A stretch of DNA of 64,000 nt from Ustilago trichophora (lineage: Eukaryota > Basidiomycota > Ustilaginomycetes > Ustilaginales > Ustilaginaceae): positions 930,001 to 994,000 of the forward strand of contig OOIN01000011.1 in assembly GCA_900323505.1 (NCBI GenBank), in the 5' to 3' direction. Positions 52,438-62,455 of this stretch are shown piece after piece (the stretch's first letter is position 1; every line of letters begins with the position of its first letter). The notes beneath the pieces are model-generated. The model did not search any database. It was given only the letters and a program-made list of their open reading frames with translations, and had not been told where the DNA came from. Both the position numbers and the translations under genes were made by a program.

Positions 52438-53498
52438 ACTGAAGCTGTAGCTGGTTGTGAGCTCCTTAGTGCTGTTGCGTGTAGGGAATGGAAAAGTCTT
52501 GACAGACGTCTTGTTATCTCGAGAAGGATTGGCGTGTGTAGTACTTATATCTTTCAGCGTAAATGACGCATGTATTGCGTTTCGCTCTACGGAGGAGGGA
52601 GCGACAAGTTACTTCGGCATTGATACCTGTCTCGCTCCTCGGTCCGGGGCATGTGACTCCGGTGAGGCCATCAGGTGGGGCATATGATTTTCAAGGGGCC
52701 ATCACATGATATTCTCAACTAGCAAATGCAGTGTTCTCAGGACTGATCGAAGGCCGGTACATCCGTGGTGCAGCCTCATGAAGTCCGTAGTCTGACTTTT
52801 TCCCACAACCTCTGAGGGGTCTTTGCATCGACTGCCGAGCTTTCTCGGTGGGAGGCTGGAGCCATCCTCATGAGATTCGAGGTCGATCTGATGGTGATTC
52901 CACCTCTACAGGCTTCTTAGAATCATATCAATCATCTCATTTGGCCAAATGGTCACTGAGCAATTTATTGCGGTTGTGTTGCGACTTGGTAACAACCGAG
53001 GAAAAAGAACAGGAGGGAAAAGAAAAAAAAAACCGTTAATTCTCCGAGGAAAAGAAAGCGAAAAAGGAAAGTCAAAAATTGGCAGGTCTTTGCACTGTGT
53101 GTGTGTGACAGCTGTCAAAGAGCGCGAACGCTTCTCTGTGCACCTTTGCCCAGACGATAGCCACCCTTCCGCACATCACCCTTCAAGCGAACGCAATGTG
53201 CTGCTTCATCTTTTTTTTTTGTTGCTTCCGGTGGACCTAGAATTTTTCAAAGGTATGACTTGGAGCGAGCAGTTGACAATTGAAATAGTACACGTCAAAA
53301 CAGGAAAGTTAATACCCTATCGGAACCTCACATAGTCGGACCTGAGGCAGCCGTTCTGAAACGGGCACGAAGATTATCATTGAAGCATAGTCGGATTTGA
53401 CATATCTCAAGCTTGTCTCCTTGCACTACTAGATTCAAGGATTGATGGGAGGAGCGTTACTCAGTTGCTTGTCAAGTCGAGCCTGCAGCGTCCACAGG
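52438..53498. other. Intergenic, array copies 7-8
   Basis: The copy 7 promoter and copy 8 3' flank lie here. The region includes A-rich stretches near 53010-53075 and a T run near 53210-53219. No gene is supported. Confidence 0.5.
52544..52549 (-). promoter_or_regulatory. TATA-like box of array copy 7
   Basis: TATAAG on the minus strand lies about 107 bases upstream of the copy 7 ATG. Confidence 0.4.
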
Positions 53499-54339
53499 TC
53501 AGGTACCAGGTCGAGCGAGGGAGAGTTCAGCCGCAGCTCGGCGTCGCTCGGCGAAGCTCTCGACAAGCTTCTTAGTAGCGTCGATAGGAGCTGGACCAAA
53601 GTTGGCGAATTCGATGTTAGTCTTGTCCTGGCCGGTGATTCGATCCAGAAGTCTGAGAATGAAGTCGCATGTAAGCCTGATCAGCGAATTGGATATCTCT
53701 TTCACCTTGTTTGAGCTTGGCGACAGCACCAACAGCCAAATGAAGCGAATATTTAGATTGTCTTAATTACTCACAGCTGTCTGCTCAGGGCATTTTCTCG
53801 ACTATACGTAGTACCAGCCGATAAGGACCGCTCAAGATCAGCGGAGTGACTTGTCAGATTTTTGCAGGTGCTTGCATGTTGGGTTGATCGCTCGGTGCAT
53901 AGACCCAAGACCATGAAAGCACTAGACCTGCAGCCATGCAGGGTAAGATGGAATCAATCTATACTCACGTGCGGGGAAGGGTCGCGCTAGGCTCGAAAAA
54001 TCGGAGGAAAAGTCGGGTAGGTCAGCAGAAGGCGCGGGAAGGGTCTACCTTATACCAAATGGGCGCCTTCTCGACAGACTCTTAGCTGCGTGATTGGTTG
54101 TTCTCTTACTAATGCTGATCCACAATGGCCTTTCCATGGCTGGCAAGAAAGTTCGGCCAAGATGACTGTATGTTGGGATAGTCTCGACGGAGGTCATACA
54201 TGAAGCGACCATTTTCGGCCTCTTCGTAAAGCCACTTGAGGGCTTGGTGGCCTTGCTCAATGGCTGCCGGGAATTGCGGTCTTACACCAAAGGCATAAGT
54301 GGCTAAGATGAAGACAGGAAAGATTCGATTGATCTTCAT
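53499..54339 (-). CDS. Array copy 8: secreted effector-like protein, short type II
   Basis: Exons are 54110..54339, 53969..53986, 53775..53801 and 53499..53652 (230, 18, 27 and 154 nt), giving 142 residues, the shortest member. Donors are GTAAGA, GTGAGT and GTGAGT, in phase 2. The signal peptide is NRIFPVFILATYAFG. The core has ALKWLYEEAENGRF and SWPNFLASHGKAIV. Micro-exons add YATLPRT and RENALSRQ. Exon 4 begins LLLDRITGQD and has an ATKKLVESFAERRR helix, then stops soon after, so it lacks the long charged helix and terminal motif seen in copies 9-12. No cysteine is present. Confidence 0.74.
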
Positions 54340-55416
54340 CTCCTTTCACAGTATCAGAAACCGGTCACGTTATGTTAGTACGTCGGATGCAGCTGAGTTG
54401 GTAGAAGCAGGCTGTGATTAGGCCCGTATGTTACTTCAAGCTTGGTTGCGCTCAAGCTGACAAAAGACCGTCCTTTATACTTCTGAGCGCTACTGCTTGG
54501 GAAATTCAAGTGATCTCAGATGTGAAACAACCATTCTCGTGCTCATGAGAAGGACGGCTACCACCAACGCTGGGCAGAGGCAACAGCTGGTCTTACGTCT
54601 CGGCAGCCATTGGGCACTGTTCAAACAGCTCGTGAAACTCGATTTCGGTGCCAGCTTACAAAGCGACAGACAGACATTGATCTTTGAATGATCGAGTTCA
54701 CACGAGTGTCTCGATGGCTTATGAGACCGACATCGCTTAATGTATTCCTGACAGAACTCTACGCAGCGTGAGAAAGAATTGTTGATGTCGACTGAACAAT
54801 GTTCGGCAAGAGCTGTAAGAGGGCTGCGTTCGGGCCGAGCCACTGAGAACAGCCGCCATGCCCATCTGGTGGTGTATCTCCTTTGAAGCGCGGCATCTGC
54901 CCGGGACAACTTTCCCACGCCAATAAGCCTCTCGACCCAAGCCGTACTCGCCATACAAAACAAATTTCGAAAAACGGCTTGCTCTTTTGTCTCGGCGTGC
55001 TTTCTTAGACAACCGGAGCAAAGGAGACATTCGGCACTCGAGGGCACGCTCTCTTGTCATGTGACGTGATCTTGCAAGACCTTCGACTCAATGTTGCTCA
55101 AGGCTTCAGAATTCAAACAAACGCGGTGGGTTCGCGAACTTCGAACGATTTGGCATGCTGCCAATTCCAACTTAACGGATCCTCAAGGGAGCTAAGTCGT
55201 TCGACGAAGACGAACTGCAGCTCTTATCCACAGGTATGCTGCCTCGTTGGGCTACAAAACGATATGTAGAGAACGCTCTTTGCTTTAAAGGCTACATGAA
55301 AGCTCGGCCGCGGTAGCTTTCTCTTGAGGATGCTATCGATGTGCCACGCACTTCTAAGATTGATTACACCATGCACGGTGCAACAGAGAATCGAAGGCCT
55401 TCCACACAGCTGCACA
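54340..55416. other. Intergenic, array copies 8-9
   Basis: The copy 8 promoter and copy 9 3' flank lie here. A minus-strand frame at 54490-55047 has no signal peptide or family core and is probably chance. Confidence 0.5.
54474..54479 (-). promoter_or_regulatory. TATA box of array copy 8
   Basis: TATAAA on the minus strand lies about 135 bases upstream of the copy 8 ATG. Confidence 0.5.
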
Positions 55417-56371
55417 TTAGTTAGCGGGCTTTGAGCTCACATCATCTGCGCTGAAGGAGAGGCTGAGTGTTTTGCCCCATTGTCTTCTCATGGCTTCTTT
55501 CTCAGCTTCCGGTTCCATGTGCCCCCTCTGTGCACTCTGAGATAGTACAGCGGGTCGGATACCGAGACCTTCTTGCACCTCCTGAGTTTCCTGTGCTTTC
55601 TCGGGTAGAAGCGGTAGTAAAGCACGTGAAGTGTGTACAGAGTTCCGTACCTCCTGCATCACCTGTGCACTTTGAGTCATCAATGCATGCTGAATGCGCC
55701 GAGCATCCTCATAAACCTTCTCCATCCGAAATCGCCATGACACGAACTCTACTATTAGGGCCTCGGCGATGTCTTTGAGAGTACGTTGGCGGAGGGTGAA
55801 TCTGTACACCTCAGGTTGAAAGCTGGCAAGTCGAAGGAACCCGTCGACTCTAAGAATTTCAGGGTGAAACGCAAGGGAGCAACGCCACTGTTGAGTCAGT
55901 TGTGAAAAGCTTGATCATGGATCAAATGTCTTGTCACTCACTCGGCTTTCCCAGCACTCTTATAGAAGCGCTGATTACTGTGAGCCCGACGACGCATTCA
56001 GACACGCGAAATGCCAATGCAAAAGAAGGAAGCATGGAAAAAGAAAAGCAAACATGGTTTTGCGTCAGCCGATAAGGTCTCGCTGCTGCTGAACCTTACA
56101 CGGGTCGTGGTCAGGATCGTGCCCAAAGATGAGTGTACCTGTAGAAGCTGTGCAGCCAAGGGTCTAGCTCTGATTGTAGGAAGACTCGCCAGAAGTATTC
56201 GGTCTCCGGATGATCTGGTATTCTGTTTTGGAGGAATCCATTTTGGACCAGCTCCCAGAGGTACTTGACACCGTGGTCGCTCTCGATGCCCCATGGTAGT
56301 GAGGATGGAGAGGGTGCAGCAACGGCCATCGATGTAAGAAGCACGCCTATAAACAAAATTGCATGCAACAT
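55417..56371 (-). CDS. Array copy 9: secreted effector-like protein, type II, first micro-exon missing
   Basis: My model has exons 56139..56371, 55942..55977 and 55417..55849 (233, 36 and 433 nt), giving 233 residues. The ATG at 56369-56371 starts the signal peptide LHAILFIGVLLTSMAVA. A longer upstream frame lacks one. The core has VKYLWELVQNGFL and FWRVFLQSELDPWLHSFY. Between exon 1 and the 36-nt exon I find no exon of 18-27 nt with both splice signals and the right length, so the usual first micro-exon seems lost; phase 2 keeps the frame. The donor of exon 1 is a weak GTACAC. The last exon has GFLRLASFQ, an AEALIVEFVSWRFRME helix, a Gln/Glu-rich insertion, and ends with WGKTLSLS near the C-terminus. 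Confidence 0.68.
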
Positions 56372-57089
56372 CTTTGATGCTTGTGGAACAGTTTGATAGA
56401 CGAGGGTGGAATTCGAGAACTCGAGAGGGGACGCTTGATTGCAGTGTTGATGTAGATTCTCCATATCGTCAAGATGACCGATCTCTTTTTATGGATCTGC
56501 AGAACACGGTCTTTCCTACTTGTCAGCTCCGGGCTGCAGTAAGAACGCAAGCCTGCCTCATAGTCGAGTCAATGCTTACTTGAGCCAACGCATGTATCAA
56601 TACCCTCGCCGAGATGAAGGGTAGCGAGTGTAGCATTGCACGTAGGTAAAAGCCCACGGAAAGGTTTGTTCAAAGCGCAGGAGAGCAAGCTCGTAGCCGA
56701 GGTCTGCGATGATGCAGTGTTTCGCGATCAGACCAGCGCGATTGATCCTTCGGGACTTATCGACATCGAATGTTTTGCAGGACATCATTTGGCCACTGTG
56801 GGTCAATGCAGCTGGCTTGCAAGCCATTGCAAATTTAGAAGCAGGCTGTGGGAAATGTTCACTCGTCGAACGGGCGTTGCAAGGACGGTCGGTGGGATGA
56901 AGATCTGAAAAATACGACCAACGAAGCACTGTTTGCTCATATCGATCGAACTTTCAACAAGGTCACAAGGTTCCGTCGTGAACAAACCTAGCATGGCAGA
57001 ATCGGGTGGGACTTGCGAGCTCTCCAGACGGGCTATGCTGGCTCTTTCTGTCACTACTAATATGCTGTACTGTATGTGCTGTCATATGA
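56372..57089. other. Intergenic, array copies 9-10
   Basis: The copy 9 promoter lies here (CATAAAAA about 115 bases upstream of its ATG), with the copy 10 3' flank. No gene is supported. Confidence 0.5.
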
Positions 57090-58020
57090 TCAATACCTTG
57101 TACGGTCTGCGTGTTCTCGGGAAATGTGCTCTCTACTCTGGTCCCCTTCGGTGGAAAGACTGAGCGTAGAGCCCCACTCTTTGTACATGGCTAGCTTCCT
57201 CCTTCTCTCCGACTCTCTGTTTGCTCTTTCGACCTCCTTTCGTGCTGCGACAGCTCTTCTGATCTCCGCTTCAAGTATAAAGCGGTCAAGTTGCGCTCGT
57301 CGAGTTTCTGCAAAGGCCTTGATTAGCTCTGTGGCCATCTTGTACTTCATAAGGGCTTCACTGGGATTGAAGACGTAGACGTCTCCTTTCAAAGAGCTGG
57401 CAAGATCAAGGAATCTGTGGTGTTTGTGGTTAATCTTGCGTCAGCTAAGTACCATGGGCGATTCTAAGCGATGAGGCTGTTCTTTTTCTTCAAGCACTTA
57501 CTTTCCTTTGCCATGAAACTCAGCTCTACTCCTGGTTCATGTATAGAAAACAAAGCCTCGTCATTGTCAGTCACGAACCATCGAAAGCGGCATACTGATT
57601 TTGAGTTTCGGCATCACCCACTCATCACCTGGGAAGTGTTCACTGAAATACGGTCAGGAAGATGCAATGCAGGTTAGTCAGCCTCTCTGAATCATTTCGC
57701 ACAAAGATGCCTTGTCTCCGGTGCCGAAGTCAGCATCGGCAAACCTTTGTACAGGCAGAATTTTGTGCAATATTCGTCGTGACTCACTTGTAGCGATTTT
57801 CGATCATTGCTATTCCCTTTCCACGGAGAAACGTTCGCCAAGCTGCTGAAGCCAGCTCATTGTCAGGGATGACGTTGTAGAAAATTCCTCGTTGAGCATT
57901 TTCCCAAAGCCACGTGATGCCTGGCTCACTCTGCTCAAGAGGGAAAGGTTGTGAGAGCGTGAATAGCATGACATTGGTCATGGAGAAAAGAAGACCGAAG
58001 CACCAGGTGCTGCGTAACAT
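57090..58020 (-). CDS. Array copy 10: secreted effector-like protein, type II with charged helix
   Basis: Exons are 57788..58020, 57622..57642, 57502..57531 and 57090..57414 (233, 21, 30 and 325 nt), giving 202 residues. Donors are GTGAGT, GTGGGT (weak) and GTAAGT, in phase 2. The signal peptide is CFGLLFSMTNVMLFTLS. The core has ITWLWENAQRGIF and AWRTFLRGKGIAMIENRY. The micro-exons give NEHFPGDE and SRAEFHGKGK; the first resembles the KEFPDG of copy 12. Exon 4 has FLDLASSLKG, ATELIKAFAETRR, a long Arg/Glu/Ala helix, and the terminal motif WGSTLSLS. The mature protein has no cysteine. Confidence 0.74.
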
Positions 58021-58887
58021 CGTTGGTCAAGAAGCTCTGTGTCTGTAGGATCTACCAGAAAATTGGAGCGATGGAAGATCGGCGAAGGCGGGGCCGCAGA
58101 CTTTGACGTAAAGAACGTATGGGCATAAGAGACCAGAAAGGATGGGACAGAAAGGGCGCATCGAAACTTAAGTACGCAAACGGCGCGGACCGATGGCGCT
58201 GGAAAACTTCATCTTGCCACAAAAAGGCCACTTCTGCCTTATCATTCTCATCAATGCCGCTCTGGCATACACCTTCTTGAAGGGGCATTCATTCGATCTG
58301 GCGGCTCGGCCTTCGAATTTGGCTCAAAACACAGAGCTCATTCCGTCCCATTGCAAGCCACACTGACTGCCGCAGCTCTCAGCTTGTTAAGACTGTCTTT
58401 TTCTCACGTTCAGCTTGTCACATGACACAGAACCAACGACCTCTTTCCACTGCTTCATCTTGCCAGATTTCATACAATGCACACCGGACCTAAATCTTGA
58501 CGTGGGGAACGAGGATTACTGTGACACGCTGAATCTTTTGGGGGCATAAGCGCTCCGGTATTCGAAGCCGAAGACGAATGTTTGTGTTTTTCGAGACACG
58601 CACTGCACGTCTGAGGCAAATGGCTCAGTTGTAACCGGTTCCCGAGCCAGAACAAGTCCTGGCCTCATTTCTTGTACATGCTTTCGTCCAAGCGCGGTCT
58701 TTATTCAGCAATGGGTTCTTCAGATCTATGTTGCTCCTTAGTCCGCCATCCGTTTCGTCAAACATTCGACTAGCGAGTAAAAACCACTTTCATCAAAAGC
58801 GTCAGAGCCTCGGGGGCGAACGACGGCATGGAACATCAAAAAAAACCTACATGCAATACTCAATTTTATTGTCAACTCCATCGTCCC

Positions 58888-58930
<43 letters not shown>

Positions 58931-59775
58931 TTCCGTTCTTGTTCCAGGTCAGCAAGATACTCAGATACTCAGGAAACCTGTTTCAAAAATGATCTGTAAG
59001 CTTGCTGCCACAGCTACTAAATCTCCAAGCCTCCGTCCTTAAATGCCTCGGGCGGTGGAGCCGCGAAAGTTGATCCAGCAGCGGCCAGCAAAGGAGCGAG
59101 AAGAGGGAAGACTTCATCATAAGGGGCACAGGAATAGGGAACGAAGCAAGGGGCAGATGCTGCACCGACAAAAACCATTCAATATCGTTGAAACGGCCGC
59201 ATGGATTGTCTTTTGCAGAGACCGAGTCCATCCTGATTTTGAAGAAACAGGCCTGCGTCTGCATTTCCATGAACGTCGATGGCCATTACGGGCGGGACGA
59301 CAGGCTTGTGCATGACAGATGTGTGTAGTGATCACTTGTCGAGCTGTTTGAGTGACTCTGCTGTGGCGTTCAGAGAGCCTTTGATGACACGTTTGGTTTG
59401 CCAACAGCTGGAACTGCAACGTCCCGCCCTGAGGCTTTGCTGCAAAGCCATTGTCTGCCGCAGCATTTCGTCGAAAAGTGATGCAGTTGTTCGATAGAAA
59501 GACAGCACAATCGTTAGCTCACTTGAGCCAAGCTCCATGGCTGGTGAGTTGTCTCTCGATGAGTAGGTGATTGTGAAATGGACTTTGAGATTCTCAAGAG
59601 AGGCCTCTAGAGCTCTACATGTTTGGTGAAGCAGTTGAACGTCATCTGAAGGATCAGTTTGGGTTCAGCTCCATTGAGTCATTTGAAAACAGCGAAATCA
59701 AGCATGGAATACGTGCAAAGACCGTTTCCAGAAGGTGCTTGACGATGGTACTTCGTTGCCAACAGCCGTAGGCTG
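58021..59775. other. Intergenic, array copies 10-11
   Basis: This is a 1.75 kb gap. It holds the copy 10 promoter and a 39-base A run. A minus-strand frame at 59332-59538 (68 codons, extendable upstream without ATG) is helical in look but lacks the family core and signal peptide. I do not annotate it. Confidence 0.5.
58890..58928. repeat. Poly-A tract, 39 bases
   Basis: An uninterrupted A run lies on the plus strand in the copy 10-11 gap. It could be a simple expansion or the tail of an old retroposed copy; no flanking duplication is obvious. Confidence 0.9.
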
Positions 59776-60537
59776 TTAAAAGTGGCTAGGACCAGGCTCT
59801 TCGCGACTAAGGCTGAGCGTCCTGCCCCAGTTGGCCCGTTTCTCTGCTTCTGCTTGCTGTGCGGCTCTTTCGATCTGCTTCTGTTCAGCATACTTCTCGA
59901 CGAGGAGCATTGCCAGTCGTTGCTTGGGCAGTGCGTTTCGCGGGTCGTATGTGATCCTGTTCCTTTCCTCGAAAGTGATCGCTCTCAAAAACCTGAAGTC
60001 GGAGATCACATGTGAAGGTCAGCAAATGTACATATAGCAGCACTCTGAGCTCGAGTCTGACGCTCTTACTTCTGTTTTCCCAAGCGTGTGGCGTACGCTC
60101 TGTAATATTATGAAAGAGGGTATGGAAGAAGAATGGACATTGTTACGTGCAATCCAAGAAAAAACTTTTCAACGTTCTAAAGAACAACATACTCGTTATC
60201 GCGGGTGCGGACGTCCCCCCTAGAGAATATAACAAAAAATGGTCAGCAACCGCACTTCTTCTCACAAGTATGGCATCCACGCAATAGAAGCTTACCTGTA
60301 GAAATCCTCCACTAACTCTCTACCATGCTGGCTCAGGAAAGAAAACCAGTCCCCCTGTCCATACTGGAGCTGTTCCGGAAGCACGTTGACAAAGGAACGG
60401 GTTCGAGCCTGGTGCCACAGGTACTGGATGACATCGCCTCCTTGTTGGATACTGTCGGGTGGGACAATTGGGGCCGCAGCGACCAGAACGGCGAGGGCCA
60501 GAACGATGGTGACTTGCAGCGCGTAAAAGACCTTCAT
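59776..60537 (-). CDS. Array copy 11: secreted effector-like protein, type II
   Basis: Exons are 60296..60537, 60193..60219, 60070..60099 and 59776..59992 (242, 27, 30 and 217 nt), giving 171 residues. Donors are GTAAGC, GTATGT and GTAAGA, in phase 2. The signal peptide is FYALQVTIVLALAVLVAAA. The core has IQYLWHQARTRSF, LPE and WFSFLSQHGRELVEDFY. Micro-exons add RGDVRTRDNE and AYATRLGKQK. Exon 4 has FLRAITFEE, RLAMLLVEKYAEQKQ, a Gln/Ala/Glu helix and the terminal motif WGRTLSLS. No cysteine is present. Confidence 0.77.
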
Positions 60538-61369
60538 GGAGAGTGAAATGTCAGGATGGGAAGGGGAGAGCTGCTGTGTAGGAAAATTCGAAGGAGGAAC
60601 CGGATCGCATCATATTTATGTACTTTCAGTGTCAACCAGACCTTCCGAATGCCGTCGCTAAGCGGCCTTGCCTCGCACAGTACAACCCTCCGTAAACGCT
60701 CGCGGCACCGTCTGGACCGCGACTCTCAGCAAAGCTGATTGGACCACGTCAGCCGCGTACCCAAACCGAACCAGCCTGCTACCAGAAGGGGCTTGCAATT
60801 GATACAATGGCCTTACCATGATACCCGGCTCTCAAAGTGTGATGTTTTTGAAGGATCAGAGGCCAAGTGGGCGCATATCCAATCTCCTACCCAACAGTCA
60901 TGCTGTAAAGGGAGCTTTGTGTGACAAAGATGGTAGGTCCTGAAAGAATGTGCAAGAGCTGTTTTCCGTACAACACAGCAGCACAAAGCTGACAGCCAGT
61001 TTGACCGGCAACGCTCAATTTCAGTTTGAGGATGCACGGGATTCGCCGGCTGAGCCGCCCACGCTCTTTCGAGCGATCACATCCTCCTTATACATTATCG
61101 ATCTCGGTCATTTCGGATGCAGGAAGCGTTGCAGGTGGGAGATTGTAGCCTAGAAAGTGGGTGAAGTTCGGGTTTTGACGGCCTTGATAGTTTTTTTCTT
61201 CTTTTTTTCGATCGAATGGGTGTATATCGCTCGGGCGTTCTCCATGTCAAATCAGCCAGGATCAATGCAGCCTGAAAGTCGCAAGGAGAGATTAGCAAAG
61301 ACATGCTGTCGAGTATGTACAACGCCATTTGCATTCAGAAGGGGAGAGAAGAAGATTTTCCTCGAAGCT
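60538..61369. other. Intergenic, array copies 11-12
   Basis: The copy 11 promoter lies here (CATAAATA about 75 bases upstream of its ATG), with the copy 12 3' flank. A T-rich run occurs near 61190-61208. No gene is supported. Confidence 0.5.
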
Positions 61370-62455
61370 TCAGGCGTTGCTGGGACCAGCATCGAAACCC
61401 AGACTCAGCCACTCTCCCCATTCTTTTCGCTCCAACTCAGCCTGCCGAGCGAGCTCTTTGCGCTTCGCAGCTTCCTCTTCTTTCTTGGCTTCCTTTACCA
61501 GCCGCTCACGTTGACTGGCTTGCGCGGCTAACGTCGCTTGCATTTTCTCCCTTGCTTGCGTTTCTTCTCTTGCTCGCATTTCTTGCCTTGCTTGCAGTTC
61601 TTGCCTTGCTTGCATTTCTTGCCTTGCTTGCATTTCTTGCCTTGCTTGCATTTCTTGCCTTGCTTGCATTTCTTGCCTTGCTTGCATTTCTTGCCTTGCT
61701 TGCATTTCTTGCCTTGCTAGCATTTCTTGCCTTGCTAGCATTTCTTGCCTGGCCCGGTTTTTGTTGGCTAGCTGCTCATCTGCAAACTTTCTGACGAGCA
61801 ACGATGCCATGTTCATCTTCGTTCGGAATTTCTGGGGATCGTACTTGTAAGTGCCGCGTACGGTCCCCTGTGCTAAACTGAGGAACCTGTCCATTCTCAG
61901 GATAACGCCCTTAAGTCAGACATTTTATGCTGAAGCCTAAGACGGCTGGGAATGTGTTCACTCACCTGGACATTCCGTTTTGTTTGTTTTTCCATCTAGT
62001 ACCACACGTGTCGAAAGCAAAAAGAGGGCGAGATTGTCAGGGTCGAAGTAGTCGAGCTCGAGTGTGCGAAGATGAATCCACTTACCTGCCATCCGGAAAT
62101 TCTTTCCTGCTCATCAACAATCGTTAGCATGTAGGGTGAGTTGGGAAGGATCTTCAAGGTCAAGTGGGGCCGCTGCAAGCTTTGCTCACTGGTAGAAATC
62201 TCGGATGATGCCTTCTCCCTTTTCTTCGAGAAATTCTCTCCATTCCAAGGCGACAGTTCCGTAATATTCGGGGAGTGCAGGGCGGAAGGAGCCCTCTTGA
62301 GCCGAGCGCCACATATACAACATGACTTGGCCTCCTTCCTTGATACTATCTGGGATGGAGTCAGTTGCAGGAACGGAGGCCGGGGTCAGGGGAGCGACAA
62401 CCTGTCCGACGAGATGCAACACAGCACCTAAACACATTGGCCTGAGGTGAACCAT
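61370..62455 (-). CDS. Array copy 12: secreted effector-like protein, type II with 12 hexapeptide repeats
   Basis: Exons are 62190..62455, 62086..62106, 61966..61995 and 61370..61886 (266, 21, 30 and 517 nt), giving 277 residues, the longest member. Donors are GTGAGC, GTAAGT and GTGAGT, in phase 2. The ATG at 62453-62455 begins the signal region (MCLGAVLHLVGQVVA). The core has VMLYMWRSAQEGSF, LPE and WREFLEEKGEGIIRDFY. Micro-exons add QKEFPDGR and WKNKQNGMS. Exon 4 has FLSLAQGTV, MASLLVRKFADEQL, then twelve tandem copies of a six-residue ARQEMQ-type unit. A Lys/Glu/Ala helix and a terminal WGEWLSLG, a divergent form of the motif of copies 9-11, follow. The repeat likely forms one long charged helix. 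Confidence 0.8.
61538..61753 (-). repeat. 18-bp coding minisatellite, 12 units (ARQEMQ)
   Basis: Twelve head-to-tail 18-base units exactly span 216 bases inside exon 4 of copy 12. The central units are nearly identical; the outer ones (AREETQ, AREKMQ, ARQEML) have diverged. The repeat preserves the frame. Confidence 0.95.

Noticed and set aside
58890..58928. Poly-A run as evidence of a retroposon
   Set aside because: No coding remnant or target-site duplication is visible next to it; a simple expansion explains it.
59332..59538. 68-codon minus-strand frame between array copies 10 and 11
   Set aside because: It looks helical and could be extended upstream, but has no signal peptide, family core or convincing splice partner.
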